From assembly GCF_008693385.1 (NCBI RefSeq), contig NZ_CP044065.1:1302001-1366000 (forward strand): a stretch of 64,000 bases of DNA. The letters are read 5' to 3'. Source of the stretch: Cupriavidus pauculus. Its GTDB lineage: Bacteria > Pseudomonadota > Gammaproteobacteria > Burkholderiales > Burkholderiaceae. The notes under the pieces are model-generated. The model worked only from the letters and a program-made list of their open reading frames with translations, did not search any database and was not told where the DNA came from. Positions within the stretch are counted from its first letter, which is position 1. Every line of letters starts with the position of its first letter. The position numbers and the translations under genes are program-made. This document shows, piece after piece, positions 27,532-36,954 of this stretch.

Positions 27532-28998
27532 TCAGTGGATGGCGCATGGGTCGTCGGGCTCGGGAAGTACACGCCCAGGGTTCAATAGATTCTTCGGGTC
27601 CAGCGCCCGTTTTACTTGCCACATCAACTGCAGTTCCACCTCAGACTTGTACTTCCGCAGGTCGTCGCGCTTCACCACACCGATACCGTGCTCCGCGGAA
27701 ATAGAACCGTGCTCACGGTGTGCGAGGCCGTCGACGGTCTCCGATACTACCCTGTAGTGCCGCGCCAGAAACTCGGCCGCCTGCTGGTCTCGAGGCCTCA
27801 GAGGATTGAAATGGACATTGCCATCGCCCAGGTGACCGTAGATGACGAGGCGAATCTCGGGGTCGAGCGCTAGCACCTCGGCCGACGCGGCGTCGATAAA
27901 ATCGGCAATGCGCGAGATCGGTACGGACACATCGCACTTGATACTGCCGCCCGCGCGCGTTTGCGCATCGGAGATGTCTTCGCGAATGCGCCAGAAAGCC
28001 TGAATATCGGCAAGGCTCGCCGCTATTGCGGCGTCTTCGATCAGCCCTTCCGCGAAGCCGAGCTCGAGAATGTCCAATAGTGCCGCGTGCAATGCCTCGT
28101 CGGTGCCGCCCGATGTCAGCTCCATCAGAACCATCCATTCGTGCGCGTGTTGCAGAGGCGATTTCGCATCGCCAAGGTAGTCCAGAACAAGTTCTAGCGC
28201 GGGAGCGGACACGAGCTCGAATGCGCTCACGGCGTTGCCAGAGCCGATTTTCGCGGCCTGAAGGAGCGCGACTGCCGCATGCGGGTTCTTTACCGCGATG
28301 AAAGCCGCCGCGGTAGCCCTCGGCTGCGGCGCGAGCTTCAGCACCACGGCGGTGACAATGCCCAACGTCCCCTCGGCACCAATGAAAAGTTGCTTGAGGT
28401 CGTAGCCCGTATTGTCTTTGCGCAGCCCCTTGAGCGACGAATAAATACGGCCGTCCGGCAGCACGACTTCGATGCCGAGCACGAGGTCTCGCATATTGCC
28501 GTACCGCAGTACGGCGGTGCCGCCCGCATTGGTGGAGACATTGCCCCCGATCTGGCACGATCCTTCGGAGCCAATGCGCAGCGGGAAGAGTCGCTGCGCG
28601 TTCTCCGCGGCCTCGCGCGCAGCCGCGAGGGTGACGCCGGCCTGCACCGTCATGGTGTCGTTGACGACATCGACCGACAGCACGCGGTTCAGCTTTCGCA
28701 GGCTGATGACGACGGCCGTGCCGGTATCGTCGGGGACCGCGCCACCCATCAGCGACGTATTGCCGCCCTGCGGTACGACCGGGACGTCGTGCCGGTAACA
28801 CCACGATACGACATCGCCCACCTGCTGCGTCGAAACAGGCGTTACCACCACCATGGCCTCGCCGTGGAAGATGCCGCGGTAATCCGTGAGATAAGGCCGC
28901 TTGTCCTGTGCGGCTACGGTGCAGTTGGCGGCGCCGACCAGTTCGGTCAGGGCTTCAGCGGCGGTCTGGACTGAAACGGTCATGCTGGATGCTCGCAT
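27532..28998 (-). CDS. FAD-binding oxidase/dehydrogenase (GlcD/D-lactate or D-2-hydroxyacid type)
   Basis: 488 residues; ATG 28983 is an alternative start. The FAD-binding PCMH domain includes VPVVPQGGNTSLMGGAVPDD and GSEGSCQIGGNVSTNAGG, and IGAEGTLGIVTAVVLKL follows. The C-terminal oxidase domain has GHLGDGNVHFNP and EHGIGVVKRDDL with the catalytic-region His residues. These features match flavin-dependent oxidation of D-2-hydroxyacids. It is 9 bases downstream of a Bug gene, so the hydroxyacid is probably imported through that receptor. Confidence 0.9.
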   Translation of the reverse strand: MRASSMTVSVQTAAEALTELVGAANCTVAAQDKRPYLTDYRGIFHGEAMVVVTPVSTQQVGDVVSWCYRHDVPVVPQGGNTSLMGGAVPDDTGTAVVISLRKLNRVLSVDVVNDTMTVQAGVTLAAAREAAENAQRLFPLRIGSEGSCQIGGNVSTNAGGTAVLRYGNMRDLVLGIEVVLPDGRIYSSLKGLRKDNTGYDLKQLFIGAEGTLGIVTAVVLKLAPQPRATAAAFIAVKNPHAAVALLQAAKIGSGNAVSAFELVSAPALELVLDYLGDAKSPLQHAHEWMVLMELTSGGTDEALHAALLDILELGFAEGLIEDAAIAASLADIQAFWRIREDISDAQTRAGGSIKCDVSVPISRIADFIDAASAEVLALDPEIRLVIYGHLGDGNVHFNPLRPRDQQAAEFLARHYRVVSETVDGLAHREHGSISAEHGIGVVKRDDLRKYKSEVELQLMWQVKRALDPKNLLNPGRVLPEPDDPCAIH

Positions 28999-29007
28999 CG
29001 TGCAGTG

Positions 29008-29994
29008 TCACTCCGCGCTTGCGCCGGAGTTGCGGATCAGCGTTGCCCATTTCGGGATTTCCTTTGAGACATGCGCCTTGAACGCCTCGGCGGTGCCACC
29101 CTCGGGCGTGGCGCCCAGTGCCGCGAGTTTTTCGCGCAGGCTCTTGTCCTGCAGCGCGATATTGAGTTCCTTGTTCAGAGCCGCGACGATGGCCGAAGGC
29201 GTGGCGGCCGGTGCGAAGAGCCCATACCAGGAAGAGATCTCGTACCCGGGAAGTCCGGACGACGTCATGGTGGGCACACCCGGGAGAAAGCCCTGCGGCT
29301 GCGGGCTGGTGACGGCAAGCGCGCGCAGTTTTCCGCTCTGGACGAACGGCAGCACGGATGGCGCATTGTCGAACATCACCTGCACCTGTCCTGCCATCAG
29401 GTCCGTCAACGCTGGAGCGCTACCCTTGTACTGCACGTGCTGCATCTCGATGCCCGCCATGGAACGGAACATTTCGCCCGCGATGAAAGTGGAAGAGCCG
29501 AGTCCCGACGAGCCATAGTTGACGGCGTTCGGGTGCGCCTTCGCATAGGCAATGAAGTCGCTGACGCTCTTCACGGGAAGCGAAGGACTGACGACCATGA
29601 TGTTCGGGAAACTCGCCACGAGCCCGATCGGTGCAAGATCCTTCTGCAGGTCGAATGGCAGCTTCTTGTAGAGCGTGACGTTGATGGTGTTCGCGTTCGA
29701 GCCAAGAAAGATCGTGTAGCCGTCAGGATTCGACTTGGCGACTGCATTGGCGCCGATGCTGCTTGCGGCGCCAGGCCGGTTGTCGACGACGAAGGTCTGT
29801 CCCATCTGGACGGACAGGCGATTGGCGATCAGCCGCGCGAGCGAATCTGCGGATCCGCCCGGTGCGTAGCCGATGATGAGCCGGACGGGCTTGGTCGGGT
29901 AGTGGGAGTCGGACTGGGCCTTTCCCAGTAGCGGCAGGAGCAGGGCGGTCGCGGCGAGAAGGGGGAGGGCAAGGCGCTTCATGATGGCAGTCAT
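29008..29994 (-). CDS. Bug/TctC-family periplasmic solute-binding protein
   Basis: 328 residues; ATG 29982 would remove four residues. Signal peptide about 1-26. The family blocks are VRLIIGYAPGGSADSLARL, VDNRPGAASSIGANAVAK, HVQYKGSAPALTDLMAGQVQ and GVPTMTSSGLPGYEI. It precedes the FAD-linked oxidase gene by 9 bases, presumably one transcript. It is the fourth Bug receptor of the window. Confidence 0.94.
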   Translation of the reverse strand: MTAIMKRLALPLLAATALLLPLLGKAQSDSHYPTKPVRLIIGYAPGGSADSLARLIANRLSVQMGQTFVVDNRPGAASSIGANAVAKSNPDGYTIFLGSNANTINVTLYKKLPFDLQKDLAPIGLVASFPNIMVVSPSLPVKSVSDFIAYAKAHPNAVNYGSSGLGSSTFIAGEMFRSMAGIEMQHVQYKGSAPALTDLMAGQVQVMFDNAPSVLPFVQSGKLRALAVTSPQPQGFLPGVPTMTSSGLPGYEISSWYGLFAPAATPSAIVAALNKELNIALQDKSLREKLAALGATPEGGTAEAFKAHVSKEIPKWATLIRNSGASAE

Positions 29995-30144
29995 GCGAAA
30001 TGGATGATTCGGGTAACGGTCGCGTGGCCGAACCTGCGGCCGGCGAACCTATTATTGGTTTCCGCCGCCCTCCGAATCAATGCAGTCGCCGCCGCTAAAT
30101 CGTTGCCCTGTGGTCAACGATTCGGCGACACTGCGCCCCCCGAC

Positions 30145-31071
30145 CTAGGTCCCGCCGGCGAAAAGCGGCATCTGCGTAATGCACCGCTGTACTTCCTGCA
30201 GGGCGGCCGAAGACGCTCGCCCGGCGCGAACGATCAGCTGGACCGTGGCGGCCTCCAGGATGCTGTTCCGGATAGGGATATGGACCAGTTCCCCGGTGGC
30301 GACCTCGCGTGCGACCGCGTTGGCCGACAGAAAGGTGACCGTTGCGCCGGATTTCACGTGATTCTTCACGGCGGCGAGCGAGTTCGAGCTGAAGTGCGGG
30401 ACGAACTGGATTCCCTCCGCGTACTCGGCGGACACCAGCAACTGCCTGACACCAAACTGTTCCTGCATCAGCGCCACGCGGTGCGGCAGCACATCCTTAA
30501 GCGCGATGGGTGCCCGCATTCGTGCCAACGGATGCCCGGGCGCCGCGATCAGCCCCACCGGTAGCGATCGTGACCGCAGCAGGCGTACGGATCCACTCTC
30601 GGGCGAGCAGTACGCAATGCCGATATGCGCCTCGTCCTCCAGCACCATGCGCACCACCTCATAGCTGCTGACCTGGTCGAGCTTCAGGTTGATGTTCGGA
30701 TAGCGCTTGCAGAAGTCGAGTGTCAGCGTCTGGCTGAGTTGTTCGAGAAATCCTTCCCCGGCGACGATGCGAATCTCGCCACGCTGTAGTCCCTTGAGCT
30801 CGTCGAGGCGCGCGAGAAGCAGCTCCTCGCTGGCCCAGCGGTCCCGGCAATGCTCGATGACCAGACCGGCAGCCTCGGTCGGCCGGACGTTGCGCCCGTG
30901 GCGTTCCAGGAGGCGGCACCCGAGCTCCCGCTCCAGTTGCTGGATCTGCCGCGTCACCACCGACGCCGCGACGTCGAGGCGCTCGGCAGCACCGCGGATG
31001 GAACCGGCTTTGACCACCTCGAAGAAGTATCTGAGCCGGTGCTCGTTGACGACCCGTCCTGCCTGACCCAT
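30145..31071 (-). CDS. LysR-family regulator
   Basis: 308 residues from ATG 31071. The HTH region is FFEVVKAGSIRGAAERLDVAASVVTRQIQQLERELG, with Ser-Val-Val in place of the usual Pro-Ala-Ile/Val of the recognition helix. The effector domain begins near residue 95. It lies upstream of the Bug/FAD-oxidase genes on the same strand (150-base gap) and is divergent from the lyase-M81-amidase operon. A nested dyad at 31085-31127 lies between the two. Confidence 0.9.
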   Translation of the reverse strand: MGQAGRVVNEHRLRYFFEVVKAGSIRGAAERLDVAASVVTRQIQQLERELGCRLLERHGRNVRPTEAAGLVIEHCRDRWASEELLLARLDELKGLQRGEIRIVAGEGFLEQLSQTLTLDFCKRYPNINLKLDQVSSYEVVRMVLEDEAHIGIAYCSPESGSVRLLRSRSLPVGLIAAPGHPLARMRAPIALKDVLPHRVALMQEQFGVRQLLVSAEYAEGIQFVPHFSSNSLAAVKNHVKSGATVTFLSANAVAREVATGELVHIPIRNSILEAATVQLIVRAGRASSAALQEVQRCITQMPLFAGGT

Positions 31072-31084
31072 TGCATCTCCAAGC

Positions 31085-31127
31085 TTGCGTTTCGGCAATT
31101 GTTGCCTGCGTAGCAACGAAATCGCAA
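31085..31127. promoter_or_regulatory. Nested dyad in LysR/lyase divergent promoter
   Basis: Outer arms TTGCGTTTCG (31085-31094) and CGAAATCGCAA (31117-31127) match except for one extra base. Inner arms GTTGC and GCAAC flank CTGCGTA. The centre contains a T-N11-A LysR box (31103-31115). It begins 13 bases from the LysR start, consistent with autoregulation and control of the divergent operon. Confidence 0.55.
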
Positions 31128-31194
31128 GGGGGACGTTATTGTTCACGGGCTGGGGACCCCGCAGACTGTCGATTCTTCTCACTGGCAGCGATCC

Positions 31195-32085
31195 ATGTCT
31201 GAAATCTTCAAGCTCGGCGCCGGCGACGCATTGCGCGGACGGCTCGAGACCACCGGCTTTCTACCGATGCCCTCGGTGTGGGACGGCCTGAGCGCGAGGG
31301 TGGCCACACAGGCCGGATTCGACGCGCTGTTCGTGTCGGGCCTGTGTGTGTCGGCCGCTCGCTTCGGGGGGCCGGATCTGGACCTCATCAGTTTCGCGGA
31401 GCTGCTCGACGCGCTCGTGATGGTGCGCGAAGCGGCGCCAGCCGCATTGGTCATGGTCGACGGCGACCATGGATTTGGGAATGCGCTGAACGTCGAGCGC
31501 ACCGTCCGGGCGTTCGGCCGAGCAGGCGCGGCAGCCATCATGATCGAGGACAAGGCGTCTCCGCGTGTGCTGGATGCGCAGGAGAAGCTATGCCTGCCGC
31601 GGAAAGAAGCGGTCATCAAGGTCCGCGCCGCCGTCGAGGCGTCCCGCGAGTCCGGCATGCTCGTGCTTGCGCGGACGGATTGCCGGCCAACGCTTGGCCT
31701 CGACGAAGCGTTGGCGCGCATCGCGCTATTCGTGGAGGCGGGTGCGGACATCGTGTTGCTCGATGCGCCCGCCAGCGAGGAAGAGATCGTGCGATCCGTC
31801 GCCGCCGCACGCGGCCGGCCCGCTTTTGGGGTCGTGACTGGCGAACCATCGCGTCCGCCGTATTCCGGAAGACATGCGCAAAGCCTGGGACTGCGGCTGG
31901 GCACGTTTCCGTTTTCAACGCTGGCGCCCGCCATGCATGGCATGCGCGAAGCGTTGGCACAGCTCGCTTCGGAAGAGGGGCGACCCTACGCCTTCGATCG
32001 CGCGGCATTGCGCCACGTGCTGGGATACGACGCCTATGCGACTCGCGCCGAGGCATTCACCACGCAGCAGACTCTTGTCGAATGA
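31195..32085 (+). CDS. Isocitrate lyase/PEP mutase-family protein
   Basis: 296 residues. The barrel motifs are FLPMPSVWDGLSARVATQAG, the metal-binding VMVDGDHGFGNALNVERTV and IMIEDKASPR, then LVLARTD. The catalytic loop that in lyases and mutases contains KKCGH is replaced here (VLDAQEKLCLP), so C-C lyase chemistry of the isocitrate type is doubtful. Decarboxylases of this family, such as oxaloacetate decarboxylase, likewise lack it. The gene overlaps the next (M81) by 4 bases. Confidence 0.85.
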   Translation: MSEIFKLGAGDALRGRLETTGFLPMPSVWDGLSARVATQAGFDALFVSGLCVSAARFGGPDLDLISFAELLDALVMVREAAPAALVMVDGDHGFGNALNVERTVRAFGRAGAAAIMIEDKASPRVLDAQEKLCLPRKEAVIKVRAAVEASRESGMLVLARTDCRPTLGLDEALARIALFVEAGADIVLLDAPASEEEIVRSVAAARGRPAFGVVTGEPSRPPYSGRHAQSLGLRLGTFPFSTLAPAMHGMREALAQLASEEGRPYAFDRAALRHVLGYDAYATRAEAFTTQQTLVE

Positions 32086-33578
32086 AGCGAATCCTGATTG
32101 CTGGCTTCCAGCACGAAACCAATACTTTCGCGCCGACCAAGGCGACGTACGAGAGCTTCGAGCGGGGCGAAAGCTTTCCGGCCATGCGTCGCGGCGACGC
32201 CATTCTGGAACTGCGCGACGTGAATCTTCCGGTTGGCGGCTTTCTGCGGCGTATCCGTACACTGGGACATGCCGTACAGCCCGTAATATGGGCAGGAGCG
32301 AGTCCTTCGGCGCACGTCACGGAGGACGCGTTCGAGAAGATTGCCGCCGAGATCGTGGATGCGGCAAAGCAATGCCGCCCCGATGGTGTCTACCTCGACC
32401 TGCACGGTGCCGCTGTCTGCGAACATCTCGACGATCCCGAAGGGGAGTTGCTGGCACGGTTGCGCGATGCGGTGGGTCCAGACGTCAGGATCGTCGCATC
32501 GCTGGACCTTCATGCCAACGTCACGTCCGGCATGCTCGGCGCGGCGGATGCATTGGTGGCATATCGCACATATCCGCATATCGACCTGGCTGCGACAGGC
32601 GCCCGTGCCGCGGATCTGTTGCATCGCCTGCTGGAACGTCCGAGCCCCTGGCATCTGCACGCGCGGCGCGTCCCGTTCCTGATTCCCATCAATGCAATGT
32701 GTACGCAGATGGCGCCTGCCGCGGATGTCTACGCGGAACTCGCCCGTCTGGAGACGGGCGCGGCGGTGGAAAGTCTTTCGTTCACGCCAGGCTTCCCCGC
32801 CGCCGATATTCCCGAATGCGGCGGCGTCGTCTGGGGTTACGGGGCCGACGCGTCGGCCGTTGCCGCGGCAGTGGACCGTCTCCATGCCTGCGTGACGGCC
32901 GACGAGTCCGCGTGGGATGCGGGATTCCTTACGCCCGAAGCGGCGGTGGCGCGCGCGCAGGAGATCGTCCGAAACACCGGTGGGCCGGTGATCATCGCCG
33001 ATACGCAGGACAACCCCGGCGCCGGCGCTGACTCGAACACCATGGGTATGGTTCGCGCCCTGCTGGCGGCGGGAGCGACAAATGCCGCCGTCGGCCTGAT
33101 ATGGGACCCGGAGGCAGCGCGCATGGCCCACGCGGCGGGTGTTGGCGCACGGATGACGTTGTCCATCGGCGGGAAGTCCGGTGTGGCAGGCGATGCGCCG
33201 CTCATCGCCCGATGCATCGTGCGCCATCTGTCCGATGGAAAGCTGCGTTACGACGGCGTGATGAAGCATGGATTGTGGACGGACATCGGGCCCGTCGCGG
33301 GCCTCGAAGTGGACGGTGTCACGATCTGCGTGTGCTCCGTCAAATCTCAGGTTATCGATCGCAATCTGATCCGTGCGGCCGGCGTCGAGCCCGCGGAGGT
33401 GGACATCCTCGTGGTCAAGAGCTCGGTGCATTTTCGTGCGGACTTCGAGCCTATCGCGCGCGCGGTGCTCGTGGCGAAGGCGCCGGGACCGATGGCCGCC
33501 GACCCTGGCGACCTGCCCTGGCGCCGCCTGCGGCCAGGCATGCGCGTGCGCCCGAACGGCCCAGCCTTCCTGTCGTAA
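32082..33578 (+). CDS. M81-family (MlrC-like) metallopeptidase/amidohydrolase
   Basis: 498 residues from ATG 32082, coupled to the preceding gene by an ATGA overlap. The family start MKRILIAGFQHETNTFAP, VYLDLHGAAVCEH, SLDLHANVT and DTQDNPGAGADSNT contain the conserved His/Asp/Glu ligands of MlrC, first known from microcystin degradation. The wider family is common in Burkholderiales catabolic operons where the true substrate is unknown. Here the amidase gene starts 19 bases later, so stepwise amide-bond cleavage of an imported compound is plausible. Confidence 0.88.
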   Translation: MKRILIAGFQHETNTFAPTKATYESFERGESFPAMRRGDAILELRDVNLPVGGFLRRIRTLGHAVQPVIWAGASPSAHVTEDAFEKIAAEIVDAAKQCRPDGVYLDLHGAAVCEHLDDPEGELLARLRDAVGPDVRIVASLDLHANVTSGMLGAADALVAYRTYPHIDLAATGARAADLLHRLLERPSPWHLHARRVPFLIPINAMCTQMAPAADVYAELARLETGAAVESLSFTPGFPAADIPECGGVVWGYGADASAVAAAVDRLHACVTADESAWDAGFLTPEAAVARAQEIVRNTGGPVIIADTQDNPGAGADSNTMGMVRALLAAGATNAAVGLIWDPEAARMAHAAGVGARMTLSIGGKSGVAGDAPLIARCIVRHLSDGKLRYDGVMKHGLWTDIGPVAGLEVDGVTICVCSVKSQVIDRNLIRAAGVEPAEVDILVVKSSVHFRADFEPIARAVLVAKAPGPMAADPGDLPWRRLRPGMRVRPNGPAFLS

Positions 33579-33597
33579 CCCTTTCGAGGTCTGTCAT

Positions 33598-34959
33598 ATG
33601 CATCCATCCGATGTCACTCGCCCCGTGGCGGGATATTTCGCGTCCGTCACGGCGACGGAGCTGTCGTCACACCTGCAACGTGGCACGCTCGAGAGCCGTG
33701 AGGTCGTCCAACGATGCCTTGACGAGATCGAGCGGCTGAATCCGCTGATCAACGCGTTTGTCCACGTCGACGCCGAAGGGGCCTGTCGTGCGGCTGCGGC
33801 TTCGGATCGAAGGCGGGCAGAGGGCCATGCGCTCGGCCCGCTGGACGGGTTGCCTGTCGCCGTAAAGGACAATATCGATACATTCGATATGCCGACGACC
33901 TATGGCTCCGCCCACTTCGCGGGCCATCGGCCGTTACGCGATGCCGCATGCGTGTCGTCGCTGCGTGCGGCCGGGGCGATCATCGTTGGAAAGACGCTGA
34001 CCCACGAGTTCGCCTATGGTCCTACCGGGGACCGGTCCCTGCAGGGCGCCGCAAGAAATCCACACGACATGAGTCGCATGACGGGCGGTTCCAGCGCGGG
34101 CAGCGCCGCTGCCATTGCAGCTGGCATGGTGCCGCTGGCCCTTGGAACGGATACAGGAGGCTCAGTGCGGATTCCTTCGGCACTGTGCGGCACGGTCGGG
34201 TTTAAACCGAGCTTCAATACCGTGCCGATGGACGGCGTGTTCCCGCTCTCCTCGAGCCTCGATCATCTCGGCACGATGGCGAGGACGGTTGCGGACGCGG
34301 CGCTCATCTTTCGCGCGCTCAGCCCCGGAGCGGAAACCGTGGATGGCCCCACGGGGCGGCCGCGGGTAGCATGGATCGACGGCAGCGATCTCGGACCCGT
34401 TGACCCCGCAGTGCGCGCATGCGTGCGGCGTCATGCGGAGGAATGGCTGGCGGGGAAGGTGGAATCTTTCGATGCCGTGGAGGATGTTCAGCCCCTCTCC
34501 AGACGTCTTCTTGCGTGCGTCGCGGCGCTGCAAAGATCCGAGGCCTACGCGGTCCATGCCGCACGCATGCGGGCCGCCCCAGAGCTTTTCGATGCTGAAG
34601 TCAGATCGCGGCTGGAGGTCTCCGCCCAGGTCGCCGGATGGGAGTATGTGCAAGGCCTCCACGAGCAGCGATTGTTGCGCGAGGCCATGGCAACGTTTTT
34701 TACGCGCTACGACTTGCTCGTCATGCCCACCACGCCGATCACGGCGCCCCGTGTCGGCGAACGAGACATCATCGTCGATGGCACCCGCACGGATGCGAGG
34801 GCGGCTCTGCTGAGCCTGACCAGCCCCTGGAACGCGACGGGGCTCCCGGCGTTGAGCGTGCCCGCCGGTTGCGTTGCGGGGCTCCCTGTCGGGTTGCAGA
34901 TCGTCGCGCCTTTCGCACGTGACGCATGGCTCTTGAGGCTGTTTGAATCCGTCGGCTGA
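33598..34959 (+). CDS. Amidase-signature family hydrolase
   Basis: 453 residues from ATG 33598. The Ser-cis-Ser-Lys triad is visible: K90 in PVAVKDN, S165 in MTGGSSAGS and S189 in GTDTGGSVRIP. The remainder follows the amidase signature fold to the C-terminal GLQIVAPFARD. Length is typical. Third gene of the lyase-M81-amidase operon controlled from the 31085-31127 region. It is convergent with the truncated FAD oxidoreductase, 17 bases away. Confidence 0.92.
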   Translation: MHPSDVTRPVAGYFASVTATELSSHLQRGTLESREVVQRCLDEIERLNPLINAFVHVDAEGACRAAAASDRRRAEGHALGPLDGLPVAVKDNIDTFDMPTTYGSAHFAGHRPLRDAACVSSLRAAGAIIVGKTLTHEFAYGPTGDRSLQGAARNPHDMSRMTGGSSAGSAAAIAAGMVPLALGTDTGGSVRIPSALCGTVGFKPSFNTVPMDGVFPLSSSLDHLGTMARTVADAALIFRALSPGAETVDGPTGRPRVAWIDGSDLGPVDPAVRACVRRHAEEWLAGKVESFDAVEDVQPLSRRLLACVAALQRSEAYAVHAARMRAAPELFDAEVRSRLEVSAQVAGWEYVQGLHEQRLLREAMATFFTRYDLLVMPTTPITAPRVGERDIIVDGTRTDARAALLSLTSPWNATGLPALSVPAGCVAGLPVGLQIVAPFARDAWLLRLFESVG

Positions 34960-34976
34960 CTTCGCTGCGTTGGCGG

Positions 34977-36161
34977 CTATCGTTCAGCACCGGCCACAGA
35001 TGCCTGATATCTGATGGCGAGCGTCACACCGATGCGGCGCAGCGGCTCTGGCGGCAACCAGCTCGGGCCCTCCAGCGCTAGCGCGTCTGCCAGCAACGGC
35101 GACGTTTCGCCCAGCGCGAGGTCAGCCAGCAGCCGTCCGTAGGTGCTGCCCTTGAGCACCCCTGCGCCGTTGCAACCCGCAGCCGCGAAGATGCCCGGCT
35201 GGATCGCGCCGAAGAAGCTGGCGCCATTGCGTGTAAGCGCTGTGGTGCCGCCCCACACGTACTCAAAGTCATGGGATGGCATCTGTGGGTAGCGGCGCCG
35301 ATAGCTGTCGGTAAGCAATCGCAGCGTGGCGGCCGGAGTCTGCTCATGCTCGTACGAGTACGCGCTACGCACCATCAAACGGCCATCCGCGACGCGCCGC
35401 AACGTAGTGCCGAGCCGGTTGGCGGGGATCACGCCCCACTCTGGGCCCGCGCCGAGCTGCGCCAGTTCGGAGGGGGGCAGCACGGGCGTCAAGGCGGCAT
35501 AGGTGTAGATTGTGATGAGCCGGTCTTGAAGCAGACCGAGCGATTTGGCAAAGCCGTTATTGGCGACGATCACGCGATCCGCGACGTAGCTGCCGCGCGA
35601 CGTGGCGATCGAGAATGGCGCGGTCCGGCCTAGCGAGGTGACCGCTTCGTTTTCCGCCAATACGACGTTCGGCGGCAGCGAATCGGCCAGGCCTCTGATC
35701 AGCGCGGCCGGTTGCACGAACACGTTGTTCGTCGCGTGGAAGCCGTAGCGATAGTAGGGCGTTCCCAGCCTGGCGGCGAGCGCATCGGCATCGAGCTCGG
35801 TGTGCTCGACGCCCCATGCCTGATAGAGCGCCAGCGTGGCCTTGAGTGCGGCCACACCGTGTGCGCTGGCGGCGGCATGGAACTTGCCGGCGGGATTCCA
35901 GCCGCAGTTGATCCGATGCGCGCGGACCAGCGCCTCCAGCCACTGCAACCCCGCCTGGTACAGGCGCAGTTGCCGCTGCGCGGCATCGGTGGCGCGGCCG
36001 TGACCGGTCATCCCGGTATTGTGGGGGACGTTGATGACGAAGCCGGAGTTCCGTCCGGCCGAGCCTTCGCCGACCGACGTGGCATCGAGCACCAGCACGG
36101 CTTCGTCGGGACGCAGCTCGGCGAGCCGGCGCGCCGCCGTCTGCTGGCGACCTGCGTCAAC
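34977..36161 (-). pseudogene. FAD-dependent oxidoreductase (DAO family), 5' end lost
   Basis: The longest ATG-started frame is 34977-36098 (373 residues), but homology continues upstream of that ATG: the codons to 36161 read VDAGRQQTAARRLAELRPDE, which is the tail of the N-terminal Rossmann motif that normally follows a GxGxxG loop. A TGA at 36162-36164 then ends the frame. The first strand, the start codon and the complete dinucleotide-binding loop are therefore missing. The rest (EGSAGRNSGFVINVPHN, AAGCNGAGVLKGSTYGRLLADL) is intact. The break coincides to within a few bases with the end of the HEPN gene at 36157, so it is interpreted as an island junction. Confidence 0.7.
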
Positions 36162-36954
36162 TCAACGCTGCTAGGCTCTCGTCGTTGATCACGGATTTAT
36201 CCCACCACCGTCGCGTCAGTCGGGGTCTTGTCGGAAACCGACTATCCCGCGGTTCGATATCGAAAGGCAATTTTTGCAGCGCCTCGCGGAGTGCCGTGTA
36301 CCCCGTGATGGACGTCATTTCACGCTGTTCCCACGTCATATCGCTTCCGTGATTGTCGAAAGAGAAGCCAAGATGTCGCAGCGAATGTATGAAGCCATTA
36401 AGGTTGTTGCTTTCGAAAGGATGGCTAGGGTCTCCGTTCAAGCCGACGTAGTTCCAGCCCAGTAACCAGTAGGGAAAAGGGCGGTCACGCGCAGCGTTGA
36501 GGATCACGATCATGCGCGCGAGTGCGTGGACAATGTCATTCGGCTGCACATCGTCCATGTCCTGATAAATGCTGTGGTCGGCCTGCTTAGGATGGGTATT
36601 CTCGTTACGCACCTTCTGCGCTTTGTCCAGTAAATCGATGATGTCCGCAGGCAGTTGGGTTGACTGATCGCAAAAATTGGCAGGCCATTTACGGAGTTTT
36701 ATACCCAGTCCAGGGCGTTTCAACTCGTCTCTTATCGTTCGTTCTGCTAAACACCGTACGGTCAGACGTTCGCGCATCGAGCGATTCAAATAGCCCTCGG
36801 CACACGCGCTACCGAAATACAAGGCGGCGCGCAAGTACTCATAGCGCATAAAGGCATTGGTTGCCTCGGCCGCCATAACGCTTTGATGCACGGTTGCGGA
36901 AAAGGTGTGCCACGTCACGTCCGCGTTGAACCGCCAATGGCTGCTATCGGTCAT
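36157..36954 (-). CDS. Hypothetical protein with HEPN-type R-x4-H motif
   Basis: 265 residues. I do not recognise a named family. An alpha-helical segment (YEYLRAALYFGSACAEGYLN, about 38-57) is followed by KAQKVRNENTHPK, in which R116-N117 and H121 give the R-x4-H pattern with a polar residue after Arg that defines catalytic HEPN ribonuclease domains. HEPN proteins occur widely in toxin-antitoxin and abortive-infection systems. No antitoxin partner (MNT or similar) is adjacent. Lower GC than neighbours and location at the island edge support horizontal transfer. Confidence 0.6.
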   Translation of the reverse strand: MTDSSHWRFNADVTWHTFSATVHQSVMAAEATNAFMRYEYLRAALYFGSACAEGYLNRSMRERLTVRCLAERTIRDELKRPGLGIKLRKWPANFCDQSTQLPADIIDLLDKAQKVRNENTHPKQADHSIYQDMDDVQPNDIVHALARMIVILNAARDRPFPYWLLGWNYVGLNGDPSHPFESNNLNGFIHSLRHLGFSFDNHGSDMTWEQREMTSITGYTALREALQKLPFDIEPRDSRFPTRPRLTRRWWDKSVINDESLAALS

